Assembly (NCBI RefSeq): GCF_051020765.1
Contig: NC_134933.1
Location: 11,567,461 to 11,631,460 of the forward strand
DNA: 64,000 nt
Direction of reading: 5' to 3'
Source of the DNA: Lasioglossum baleicum
Lineage: Eukaryota; Arthropoda; Insecta; Hymenoptera; Halictidae
A model generated the notes under the pieces. It did no database searches and was not told the DNA's origin. It was given only the letters and a program-made list of their open reading frames with translations. The translations under genes and the position numbers were made by a program. Shown in pieces: positions 13,201 through 22,500 of the stretch (position 1 is its first letter; the number at the start of each line of letters is the position of its first letter).

Positions 13201-16200
13201 CCAGTCAAAAATTTGAGAGACTTATCAGAGCCAGACCCGATAGCATAATCTTTGTCGCTCCGGTAATGCTCGTTGCGTTTAATGTCCGGAAAATTATGCG
13301 TGAATTTCACATGATGAGGTATCCAGTTCGGAAGGAAATGATGCAGAAAGTGAAGGAGTATGTCAAGTATACCGCAATTAATAATGCCAGGCATAAATGA
13401 TCGAGGATGACATTAACGACGACTATCTGATCAATACACATACTTCTGCCTAACCTACTTCCACCGTGCATTTTGTCAATCCGAGGTTGACTATGGAAAA
13501 AAGGTTCACCGCCTTGACCTGGCCTGAATCGTTGACAGAGGTGCCTGTGTCGCGGTAAAAAGACGACACCTCTACAGAAACTTAATTTGCATTAGAAGTG
13601 TGTAAACCATAAAGATCAAACGAACCTCTTTGTAAAAAATGATGGTTCGCTAATTTGCGCGTTCGCAGACCGCAGAAAAACCAGCTGTGGACTCTTACGT
13701 AATCCATAGTTGCTCAACTTTCTTCGAGGTTTCTTCTCCGCGCTGATCTTAAACCCTTTCGGAGCAACGGAACTTGCTTTATACATAATTCAGCACGAAA
13801 GTAGATTTTTGTATGCCCACGAAGGATTGTCGTGGGAAAGAAATTCTTTCGAAACTTAAAATTTACTTTTGGCAGTGGTTAATAAAAATCTTTTAATATG
13901 ATTGGAAGTTAATGATATGGTAATTGTGTTGTTTTTGTGTATTTATCATTAGAATGTGTATGAATTTGTCTGTGTTTTATATGTATAATAACATAGTATT
14001 GTATATAATAACATAGCATTTATTAAGGATTCAGAATGTGTCATTATATATCGATATTTAAAATAGTAGATTATTTCTGCATTATTACTGATCTGCACTG
14101 TTAATTTCAGGATTTTCCGTCGGCGACGAGTTGGGTTTCGGCCAATCGTTGTCTAACGTAGAAGTTTCCAAAAGGAGAAGCGTGTCTACCAGAGGAAATG
14201 TGCCATCTTACACAAACACGGTAAAAAATTGTGCAATAGTAAAATAAAAATAGATTCACTCACAACACGAAAACGAAAAATGCGCATAATCACTACGAAG
14301 TTTTTTATGAAAATTTTCAAAAAATCTTGGAACATACAATATTTGATAGAATCCAGTACGTTTTTGATTTATTTTAAATTTAAATAAAATAAAATTCTAT
14401 TCGGTCCACTTTCAAGAATTGAAAGTTGCATAAACATCCGCAGTCAAAAGTTGGAAAACGCTGAAAATTGATGGAAATGGAGATATATTTGTTAAACAAA
14501 GTTTAGGAACCGTGAACAATTGAGTTGATCTATAAAAAGTAAGAGTTTCCATAGTTGTGTCGAAAAACTCGAGCTTCAAAATTTGTTGCGCAATGTCTAT
14601 GAAAAATTGGAAACGATATTTACCGATTCGAAATGTTTGGCCTGTACAGTAATTTCAATTCTCGAAAACGTAATATTTGGAAGATTGTATGCTTGTACTT
14701 TTATCCAATCATTTACTTTCTCTCGTCTCGAACGGGCGAGACGCCTAGTACGGCACAAACTCGACCCGAAAGCACAAGTTCGGCCTTGTGGTAATTGGTG
14801 CATGAATGTCGATCCACCTCTTTTCACGAACAACTGTCTGCAACAATAACACCGGCTAGTACAAGGTACATGTGCATATATTAACGGTAGTACATTAGCA
14901 GTCTGTACTACAAATAATAGTATCGAGATGCGATAAAAAGCAAGGAAGAAGGACGAACGAATGAGGACAAGGCAGAGATTTTTCTACGGTGCTACTCAAA
15001 ACTCTATGAGGTCGGAGTGCACATTAGACACTATACACTTTCATCCGTCATTGCGTACACTGCCGTCCAGAAGTCACTTATAATATTTGGATACAGATGA
15101 TCTTTCGTTATTAATTAATGGTATTAATGATACTTACTAATTTTTTCTCTAATGCACATATTTTCTGAATTATAATTATTATTCTTATATTTTCTAATCC
15201 GAGTTGGCTTCTAGAGCTGTCCATAATCATCCCACAGTTCCTCAATCTCCTTTTCCCAACATTTATTCAAATAGTAATGAGATAGAAATGATAGAAATGA
15301 AACAATAAAATCAACCTGGACGCTTGTACTCTTTAATTACCGTACGTTTTACAATTTCAAGATAGCAATGGCGAATATCGGAAAGTGACCTACGGATTAT
15401 GGTAACACGTGTAACATGATAGAAAGTCGATCGCACAGAAAGGAAACGACGATCGTAGGTGAGCCTTGAAGAGTGAGCAGATCTGATTTCTCTCTATAAT
15501 TCGAAACATCTCACCTTCAATAACAGGATCTTGCTCTCAGTTCGATAACCAATCGAAATGTCTTACAATTTCGTAATCTAGTAAACGAGATTTTAAAAGA
15601 TTGCTCAATTCCTTGTTCAAGGCTACCAATCGAGGAGACGTTCGACAACAAACGCAGAACAACAATCGCCAAGTGGTGCCTCCTTTCAAGCCTCTGCCAT
15701 CGGGTGCAGTTCGACCGATGGCTCAGCAACCAGAACGACAGAAATTAGTTGTTCAGCAGAATAGTACAGCTCTGAGGACTGTACCAGCGCCATCTTTGTC
15801 GGTGACGCAGCAGGATGTGCTGAAGCAGCAGCAACAGCAACAGCTAATTCAACAGGAATCGAAGCAGAAACAGCAACAGAGGCTGCAGCAGGAGGCGTTT
15901 GCGTTGCAAATGCTGAAGCAGCAACGGTTGCAACAACAGGAGGCCATGAGGCAACAGCAATTGCAGAAGATCCAGCAACAACAGAAACAACAGGAGCAAC
16001 AGCTGGCGCAGCAGCAGAAGAGGCATCAGCAGATGCAGGTGAAGAGGGATCAGGTAATTGTCCTTCCTTGTCTTTGCATCTGAATTACATTATGAAAATT
16101 TATACATCTTTTTACATTTATAGACACCCCAGATACTCGCAGTTGCAGCCGCAACGCCAGGAAAACTGCCTAACATCGTCGCTGCGATTCCGCCAGCTGG

Positions 16201-17967
16201 AAGCATAGTAGAACCTGACTCTGCATCGAGAACGGTGGTTGCAACCGCAGGTCTGCCACCGTTCCTCTCAATGCCTCCATCGTCAGCACAGTTGACTGAC
16301 AGGATCAGCAACAGTCCAACCATTTTGGAAGATGCCGACAATGAAGTCTCGAAAGACGACCCTAATCAGGTAATCCTTTTCTTTGTTACAACGATTGGTT
16401 TCCAACGGTTCTACATACGTGTCACAAAGACACTGATTTACTGATTTTTATTTATTGATCTTCAGCTGCCATTACCTGGAGACGACGTAGCATCCTCTGT
16501 GAATGAAATGACATTGCTTTCTCTCCACCCTATCACGTCTGAGAACAATCACAACTTCCGTCAGCAACAAACGGAGAAACGACAATCGTTGCCATCGTCT
16601 CTGCCATCTTTGGCACCCATTCAAGGAATGGAGACGTCGCTGAAAGCCCTCGCGGAAGCTAGTAACATCACTCTCGAAGCTCTGGAAGCTGCGATTTTAC
16701 TTAGGCAACAACAATTATTACGGAAACAACAAGGACCGACAAGTACCACCACCACTACGACAATAGCTCCTCCCAAAACGTAATCTAAATTTTGTTTACC
16801 TCGCACAGGATTTATTAAAAAGTGCCAAGCTTCAGAGATCATATTAAATCCACTTTATTCGAGACCACTTGATTTCACTTCGAAGATTAAATTTATTACT
16901 TTGCTTTTTCAGTAAATATAACTCGGGAGCCACAAAAGTGATGAACGCACCTCGAGAATACTACCCATTGGGTTACGACAAAAATTTCGATGACAATTTC
17001 GCTAGTCGCGTCGATCTTCCGGATACGAGCTTCTACTGCGGTGATCAGAAACATTTCCCGGGGCTGTATGCTGACGAAGACCTTGGGTGCATGGTAAATT
17101 GCTGATTCACAATTGCATCGTGATTTAACTAGACAAGTTTAGTAGGTTCCAAAAATCCGAGTTTTAAGTTTGGGGATTCACTGGTTCAAAAGTTATACGT
17201 GTGTAAAGTTGAGCAATTTTAAGCCCTTTTGACTGATAAGGGCGTTTGTGTGCACTTAGAAGGTTGGTCAGGTGCAAATCTACGTTGTCGACGTCACCAC
17301 GTGCTTGTAGTTATCGACGCGCGGCGCTGAGTACTTACCAACATGGTGGCGCCCTTACCTACTCCGCGTGCCTCACAAAAAATCCTTCTAGTCAATGGTT
17401 ACGCTTTGACGTCACATGCTTCAGCCAATAATTCGGCTAGAACCGAAAGTCCGTGTGGAATGACCAATCGGACGGCTAGCTGCCGCATTCCTTTCGAACT
17501 TGTGAAGCACGGAGAGTCCTGAAAACGCTTAAATCGCTCAACCTTAAACATGCATAGCTTTCGAACCAGTGGATTTCTAAAGTAACAACTTGGATTTTTG
17601 TCATTCCTCGTCAAAATCTACAAGATTATACAAAAACAAGTCCAAAATTCGGATTTAACCTCAAGTGAAGCATTCTGATTACAAATTTCTGTGTACTCAG
17701 GTTTTCCACGTCTGCGCACTAACAGACGATGGACTCATTATGAAGAGTTTCCTGTGCCCTGAATCAACGTTGTTCGACCAAACGATCCTGAAATGCAATT
17801 GGTGGTTCTACGTCGACTGTAAATCATCGAAAAACCTATACGACAGCAACATTCCCATCAGCAAGAGCTACCAGCTGATGAAAGCTCTCGCGTTCTTCTC
17901 GGCGTACAAAAACCATGAAAATAGTACAATGAATGCTCAAGAAAGCTTAGAACCCACTAGCTCCTGA
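4230..17967 (+). CDS. Secreted Gln-rich protein with one chitin-binding type 2 domain (CPAP1-like)
   Basis: Eight exons are proposed: 4230-4269, 14111-14220, 15439-15458 (micro-exon), 15582-16053, 16124-16369, 16466-16779, 16913-17093 and 17701-17967. They total 1650 nt and 549 residues. Exon 1 encodes an N-terminal signal peptide (MKIATTLFLFLVVG). Residues about 137-210 are a Gln-rich tract. Residues about 215-400 are low-complexity and Pro/Ser/Thr-rich. Six cysteines at about residues 443-501 have spacing C-x16-C-x5-C-x13-C-x12-C-x7-C, with FPGLYAD before the second Cys and CNWWFYVDC at the end; this is the peritrophin-A/CBM14 fold. A single such domain in a long secreted protein fits the CPAP1 class of cuticular proteins, which bind chitin in the extracellular matrix. 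The family call is firm. The exact member, and the junctions around the micro-exon, are not. Confidence 0.88.
5627..5821. mobile_element. Family A MITE, left end eroded
   Basis: The right end TTTTGCATAAAGATCCGCTGTCTA is intact. The left side begins in TTTTATGCATTTATGAC without the outer TAGAC bases. Length is about 195 bp. Confidence 0.6.
6942..7191. mobile_element. TTAA-flanked piggyBac-like MITE
   Basis: TTAA then CCCCTTGCCGTAT at the left, and ATACGGCAAGGGA then TTAA at the right, 250 bp in all. The tetranucleotide TTAA on both sides and the short matching ends are the hallmark of piggyBac-type insertion. No transposase is encoded. A related shorter element is at 48829-48997. Confidence 0.75.
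7335..7604. repeat. Tandem duplication, period 150 bp
   Basis: GGATCGATGTTTTTG at 7335 and 7485 each start a block that continues TAGGTATCATT, GATACTCT, ACTATTACGTACTATTAGGA and AATTGAGAATGATCATGCAC. The two copies are close to 90% identical. Small motifs such as GATCATGCACATC recur between them. Confidence 0.8.
8529..8642. mobile_element. Family A MITE, internally deleted
   Basis: TATTGCGGATTTTTGTACAT at the left and TTTTGCATAAAGATCCGCAGTCTA at the right are only 114 bp apart, against about 200 bp for the family. Confidence 0.65.
10421..10590. repeat. Dispersed third copy of the 3421-3765 repeat
   Basis: Shares TTTTTCATTTCA, GTTGCTTACGTGG, GATTGATTCGATAAATTT and AGAGCCTTATCATTT in the same order and orientation as the tandem pair near 3.4-3.8 kb. 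Confidence 0.75.
10617..10816. mobile_element. Family A MITE, full length (200 bp)
   Basis: The left end TAGACGGCGGATTTTATGC and the right end TTGCATGAAGGTCCGCACTCTA form imperfect terminal inverted repeats. The flanks are A/T-rich (TTAA left, GTTATTA right). Confidence 0.75.
11057..11320. mobile_element. TA-flanked MITE with 29-bp inverted ends
   Basis: ACACTACTGTGCAAAAGAAAG followed by AAGCATCC at the left is matched by the inverse ACACTGCTGTGAAAAAGAAAG followed by AAGCACCC at the right, with T/A bases at both outer edges. Length is 264 bp with no coding capacity. Tc1/mariner-like by end structure. Confidence 0.7.
14111..14220 (+). CDS. Exon 2: N-terminal mature region
   Basis: The acceptor TTAATTTCAG and the donor ACG|GTAAAA bracket 110 nt encoding FSVGDELGFGQSLSNVEVSK followed by a basic KRR-containing, Ser/Thr-rich segment. 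It starts in phase 1 and ends in phase 0. The KRRS stretch could be a processing site, but that is speculation. Confidence 0.75.
14221..15438 (+). other. Intron 2 of the chitin-binding protein gene
   Basis: AT-rich with no exon I can support. A fragment of the family A right end (TGCATAAACATCCGCAGTC) lies at 14428-14446. Overlapping open frames on both strands at 14583-14849 lack splice sites and family resemblance. Confidence 0.5.
15439..15458 (+). CDS. Proposed 20-nt micro-exon
   Basis: Exon 2 ends in phase 0 but exon 4 (15582) needs two carried bases, so something must lie between them. The only neat solution I see is CGCACAG|AAAGG...CGTAG|GTGAGC, encoding KGNDDR plus AG, which makes a Ser codon with the first T of the next exon. 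It restores a total length divisible by three. An alternative exon elsewhere in 14221-15581 is not excluded. Confidence 0.4.
15582..16053 (+). CDS. Exon with the Gln-rich tract
   Basis: It opens after AATCTAG with SKRDFKRLLNSLFKATNRG and ends CAG|GTAATT in phase 0. From about 15823 it is dominated by CAG/CAA codons interrupted by Lys, Leu, Arg and Glu, so the repeat is impure and probably helical or coiled rather than a pure polyGln run. The frame has a stop (TAA at 15574-15576) just upstream, which fixes the exon start after it. A better-looking acceptor ending at 15540 leads into that stop. Confidence 0.8.
16124..16369 (+). CDS. Exon: Ala/Pro-rich linker
   Basis: An 82-codon phase 0/0 exon between ACATTTATAG and CAG|GTAATC. 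It begins TPQILAVAAATPGKLP and ends EVSKDDPNQ. It has no cysteines and no recognisable domain, and is probably a disordered linker. Confidence 0.8.
16466..16779 (+). CDS. Exon: linker ending in a Thr-rich run
   Basis: Starts after GATCTTCAG with LPLPGDDVASSVNEM. It ends in a Thr run (STTTTTTIAPPK) at AAAAC|GTAATC in phase 2. The segment METSLKALAEASNITLEALE is helical and charged. The Thr/Ser/Pro-rich end could carry mucin-type O-glycans. Joining AC to the T of the next exon gives ACT (Thr). Confidence 0.82.
16913..17093 (+). CDS. Exon: first half of chitin-binding domain
   Basis: Starts after TTGCTTTTTCAG and ends at GGGTGCATG|GTAAAT (phase 0). It carries the aromatic-rich lead-in and the first two cysteines (SFYCGDQKHFPGLYADEDLG, then Cys). 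The intron cuts the domain just after the second Cys. Confidence 0.88.
17145..17608. mobile_element. Long-inverted-repeat element inside the chitin-domain intron
   Basis: About 80 bp at 17145-17223 (AAAAATCCGAGTT, GGGGATTCACTGGTTC, AAAGTTGAGCAATTTTAAG) recurs inverted at 17523-17608, roughly 75% identical. The centre (17240-17500) is noticeably more GC-rich than its surroundings. It fills most of the 607-bp intron that separates the two halves of the chitin-binding domain. Confidence 0.65.
17701..17967 (+). CDS. Terminal exon: second half of chitin-binding domain and stop
   Basis: The acceptor GTGTACTCAG precedes VFHVCALTDDGL. This exon supplies cysteines 3-6 and the CNWWFYVDC signature, then a 48-residue polar tail ending ...TSS and TGA at 17965-17967. 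No clear AATAAA signal follows within a few hundred bases. Confidence 0.9.
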   Translation, partial: VFHVCALTDDGLIMKSFLCPESTLFDQTILKCNWWFYVDCKSSKNLYDSNIPISKSYQLMKALAFFSAYKNHENSTMNAQESLEPTSS

Positions 17968-19427
17968 ACCTCCTAAGAAGTAGGCGAGTCGTAAATCTTC
18001 ACTAAATAGTCGTACATCTATTGTTAGATTTTAATCGGTTCTACGATTGCCAATTAATGTTCTCCTAATCCATTAACTCTCGAATTATCTTGAATTGTCT
18101 CTGTCTTTAATTAAGTTTCATTTTTGTTGGGTGGGAATTAATGGATTACAAAGAATGTATAAGCCTAGGCATACTATTCGGTTATTCGTTCTGCAGTGTA
18201 ACGATTCTTCTCGAATAAGTAGACTGCGAGTGTTTATGCGAGAGCTACAATTCATTGATTTGAAAGTTGATCGAGGATTATGGTAAAACAGAAAAACTAA
18301 AATTTTAATTTGTCCGACTGTTCGGGTTTCTGTAAAACTCGCACTCTGCAAGTAACTGCAAACACTGCCGATGTTAATCGCAAACGGCGAAAGTATGTAC
18401 ATATAATTTATTGCGTTAGCGCGTAGTATTTGTAGGAAATAATTTTTTACAATAACGACTGTAAATAGTTATTATGTTGGTCTCTTCTTCGTTGATATGG
18501 CTTGTTCAATAATAATTCTATTTTCCATAACAACCACTGCTGTTCTTATCCTAAGCTTACCTCGTAGAACAATGATCTTATTCGGCGAGGAGGGAGAACA
18601 ATATTACGTAGAAAGCGTAACATTTATTATGGCAAGTAAAGATAAATGGAAAATAATACAAATTAAATGCCAATATTGCCTTATCACCGATGTACACAGT
18701 CAGTCTATAATTTCTCGTCGATGATCACGTTGTCAATCGTCACTTGAAATTTCATGATACCGAAGGCACAATCCTTGATAACTTGAATAGTTAGTATATA
18801 TGTTCTAGAATGCCTACGATTATCGCAATTGATAAATAATTCGCTTTCTAAAAGGTACAAAACGTTATAAATGTTATAATTTACTATTGATTACGAAAGC
18901 GCGGACCGATTAGATTCGCTGAGGAGTACGTGTCGAGTTGTTAATGTTTAAACATTATATAAAACATAGAAATCTTAATGATACTTTAGTGGGCAGTGTC
19001 ACCTTTCGGTGCAAGGTGTTCTCGAATTATAGCTGAAATTAATCAATAGGAGACGATGAGTGAAACTCTAAGATAAGTTCGTAAATATACAGATACAGGT
19101 TCTGCACTCCAAATGCACCATTTTGCAAATGAATAGTACAAAACCTATAAATATGATTGCGAGTTTTGTTAGATCTCTAAGAAGGATACTCTCTAAACAT
19201 ACAGCTTTGTTACAATCGTAATACTACGTTTACGTGTCTTATAAATCAGTTGAATTGCATCTACAATTCTGAAACGCCCTGTATAAAAATCGACGTCGAA
19301 CATTCTATCAGACGATGTGAAGGTAAGCAGAACTCTACACGTACGTACGACACTTACCGTAATTCAGTCGCGAGCCTAACTATTCGACGTTACATTTCTA
19401 TCGAAGACACGTTCGATCAATTAGAAC
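17968..19427. other. Intergenic region between convergent genes
   Basis: It holds the 3' flank of both genes. No confident polyadenylation signal was found for either. A possible family A left end (TAGACTGCGAGTGTTTATGC) lies at 18220-18239. Open frames here are short and have no family resemblance. Confidence 0.5.
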
Positions 19428-19564
19428 TCACTCTACTTCTTGCTTCGCTCTGGAGCATGAATGGCAGCAAAACTGTTGGTAGTACTGGTAGGTGCAGAGC
19501 CGGGCTTGCGCGACTAAATTGCAGTTCGATATACTGTCCTTGCAATGAGGATTCTCTTCTAAAA
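19428..19564 (-). CDS. ADAMTSL terminal exon: PLAC domain and stop
   Basis: Starts after CATTTTCAG with LEENPHCKDSISNCNLV, then ARLCTYQYYQQFCCHSC, SRAKQEVE and TGA. The six-cysteine C-x-D-x4-C...C-x-Y...CC-x-SC pattern is the PLAC module that ends ADAMTSL, papilin and lacunin proteins. Confidence 0.9.
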
Positions 19565-22500
19565 CTGAAAATGAAATAATTAACATTGCAAAAAACATTT
19601 TACAACAGAAAACGATTCTTTAATATACCATTCGAGATTTCTGGATCGTCTTGAACTTGCAGAACTCTGTGATGATTCTCGGAGACGTGTACGTCATCCT
19701 TGCAGGGATAGTCGTTGCAGGTCCGTCGAGGTGTAGGCTTGTCTTTTTCCTTGCAATGGAGTTCGTGAGGCTCCGGCGATTGGCCGTTTCTGTTCAGACA
19801 TTTCACTTCTCTTTCCTGAATGCCTTTTCCGCACGATCGGGAACACTGGAATCGTTCGAGGGTATATTTGAAGACAAAAGTAGTACGTTCATTCAAATCC
19901 AGCCGTGGATTAATATTTTAGACACCCTGTATATAATTGTAAACTACAGTAAAGTCGTGAACTAACTCCCACCGCCTGTTCCGAGCAGGGACACAGATCG
20001 TGTAGGCAAATTATATTTTTATGACTGCGTCGACCGCGCCAAAAGTACAAAGGATGCCGAACGCAGAGAAGTACTGCCATGTAAACGCAGTGGAAGGAGA
20101 AGGCGAAGGAACAGTGATCGTGGAGATCCTCAGGGAGCTAGATCGCGACTTTACTGTAGAATGTATGCAAGAATGTAAGTGTAAAAATCGATTCGCTAAT
20201 ATTACTTCTGCCCATTCCGATATGAACCATGTGGACTCGCATGGTGGACCGTTGCATGGTTTCCTTGTTTCCGGTTTGGTTGCCGGGCAGTTCATGTCCC
20301 GGACCAGTAGCAGCGATCCACGAAGAGTGGTTACACAGACCGCTTCTCTGACCTGTTCACCCGAGTCACATTGCGAAGAGCACTGAGAAATAAAGAAAGA
20401 ATACTCGAAATGTAAGATTGAATTAACTAACTTTAACTTTTGTCTTTCCAGCTTGACTTATGGAGAAACAAATCATTAGATTGCGTATCTTTATGCAAAA
20501 TAAAAGCTGTCTGCATCGATTGTAAGGAATAGAAACTAAATCGAACGTTATTTCTTCACTTAATGATTTGAACAGAGGAGAAATCATATATTGACATCTT
20601 CAGTTTGAAAAATTTTCCAACAATTTTCAATTTCATCCGCTCAATTTTGCTATAAATGCACAAAGATCCGCAGTCTACTAATCATTGTACCTCTGACCAA
20701 GGTCCCGTGAACCATTGTCCGCTGCAGGTCCTATTGCTAGAGCAAGTTCTCGTAGTTTCCGGTCGAGTCGAGTGATCACAGAATTCCAGATGCGGTCTAC
20801 TTTCGCAGAAGACTTTCCTAGTTTGCACGCCTGTTCCGCATTCGGATGAACACTGGGAAAGGATCATGCATACACATCTGTTCGTAAAACCAGAAGTTTG
20901 ATACTTTGATAAAAACTTCGTGAGAACTCTTACCCCTTCGGACCAGTCGGTGTACAACCACTGTGGACTCTGGAGTCCCGTAGAGATGGCGGTTAATGAC
21001 GGCGCTTTATTTGAACAGGGTCCATAATCGCAAGGTTCTTGAGTGTCAGGCTTCGTTTCGAGATCGCAGGGAGGTCCTTGTGTGACGCAAGTCGCCATTC
21101 TTGTCCTCTTGCCTGGCCCACAAGACGTGGAGCACTTTAATTCGAAAATTAAACTGATTAGAAACACGTGTTAACTGTTAATATTATTGTAACAGTTGAT
21201 AGCATTTATCAGTTCCATGGAATATAGAAAGTACATACTGATTCCTACGTATAGCTGAAGTGATGGCCTCTTTAATGTTAAGAAATGTTCTACCTTACAC
21301 ACATGACTATTATTAAGTACGATTTACTGTACTCTTGTGGATAAACCAGAATTGGCTTCTAAAATAAATTTGGATTAACCGCATAAACGCTATTTACTGT
21401 TTTCGAGCGTGTCAGATTTATGAACCTCTAAAACCGAATAAGGTGTTCGAGGTGCGTAATATGCAATAGGAGAAGATTAATACCGAAGACCATGTGCCCA
21501 CGTTCCATTGCGGAGGCGGTATCGTCGTCGCCGTTATTTTCGCGTCGTATTCACACGCCGGCATTTCACAAGGCTCGCTCGTAGGAAGAATTTTCGGCTC
21601 CATACAGGCGCCGTCAGCTATCCTCATTACCAGCGATGGTTTTATCTCTTGAACGCATTCTAATTCACGCGCACGAGTCCCAGTACCGCAAGTCACAGAG
21701 CAGTGGTTCCAAGGACCGGCTCTCCATCTTTAGTGAATTTTTATGCAAAATAAATATTGTCTTCAGGATTTGCAAAACACAGTAGCTACGCAGACGTTAT
21801 ATTTTTTCCGCTTAATAATTTAAACGAGCTAAAAACTCGTAATTATGAAAGTGAAGATTTTAAAAAAAATGAGATTATCAGTTGTTTCATATCACATTAT
21901 TCTAAACTAATTTGATTCAATGTAATTTTTACGATATTGTCAAAAATGAATCGATAGTGCTTTCATAATTATGGGCACAAATGTCTAAATTTTCTTTACT
22001 CTTTTAAATGTAACTGTTTTTGAATGTAAATGTTATTATTTTGTGCGTTAGAGCTTACCTGGGCGGGCAAGGCGTGGTATTGCAACGTTGAACGTCTCGT
22101 GGCTTTTCTGTATGACATCTTTTCCCAGGCACTACTGTCTGCGTGTGTTCTTTTACGCATATGTATTTTAACATTTGGAAACCTTGAGTTTAGAAGAAAG
22201 AAGGACACGTGTTACCAAAATTTTGATTTAATTGATGATGATCAAATTTAATGGAAGACTCATAAAGATGAGAACAAAAGATGAACAATGATGAAGATAC
22301 CTCCGCCACAAGTTTGGCTGCACCCGGTGTAGCCGACTGCTTTCCAAACGAATTTCCTCTTTTTATATCGTCTCGAAAGGTACGGTGATTGCGTGCCATT
22401 GTTGATCGCGGGACCGCTTTCGACTCTGAAAAATAACGACGGCGATTACGCATTTTTCTACAGTTAAAGACCAGAAATAAATGTTACGTTAAATCTGAAT

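Larger units (their letters stand above)
4270..14110 (+). other. Intron 1 (9.8 kb), full of small transposons
   Basis: It holds family-A MITEs, one TTAA-flanked element, one TA-flanked element and local duplications, all listed separately. The segment 12250-12640 is less AT-rich and open for 125 codons on + (12265-12642). It begins TATAGGGTGTTTCG, a sequence type seen at the edges of other repeats here, so I read it as an old repeat rather than a gene. Confidence 0.6.

Noticed and set aside
15541..15600. The strong acceptor TTGCTCTCAG at 15540 as start of the Gln-rich exon
   Set aside because: In the Gln frame it runs into TAA at 15574; the other two frames stop before or within the Gln-rich region.
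15844..16026. A Leu-rich frame on the - strand
   Set aside because: It is the antisense of CAG/CAA codons in the real Gln-rich exon.
19651..20386. Open frames on + opposite the ADAMTSL exons
   Set aside because: They are antisense shadows; the - strand reading gives exact TSP1 repeats with consistent splice phases.
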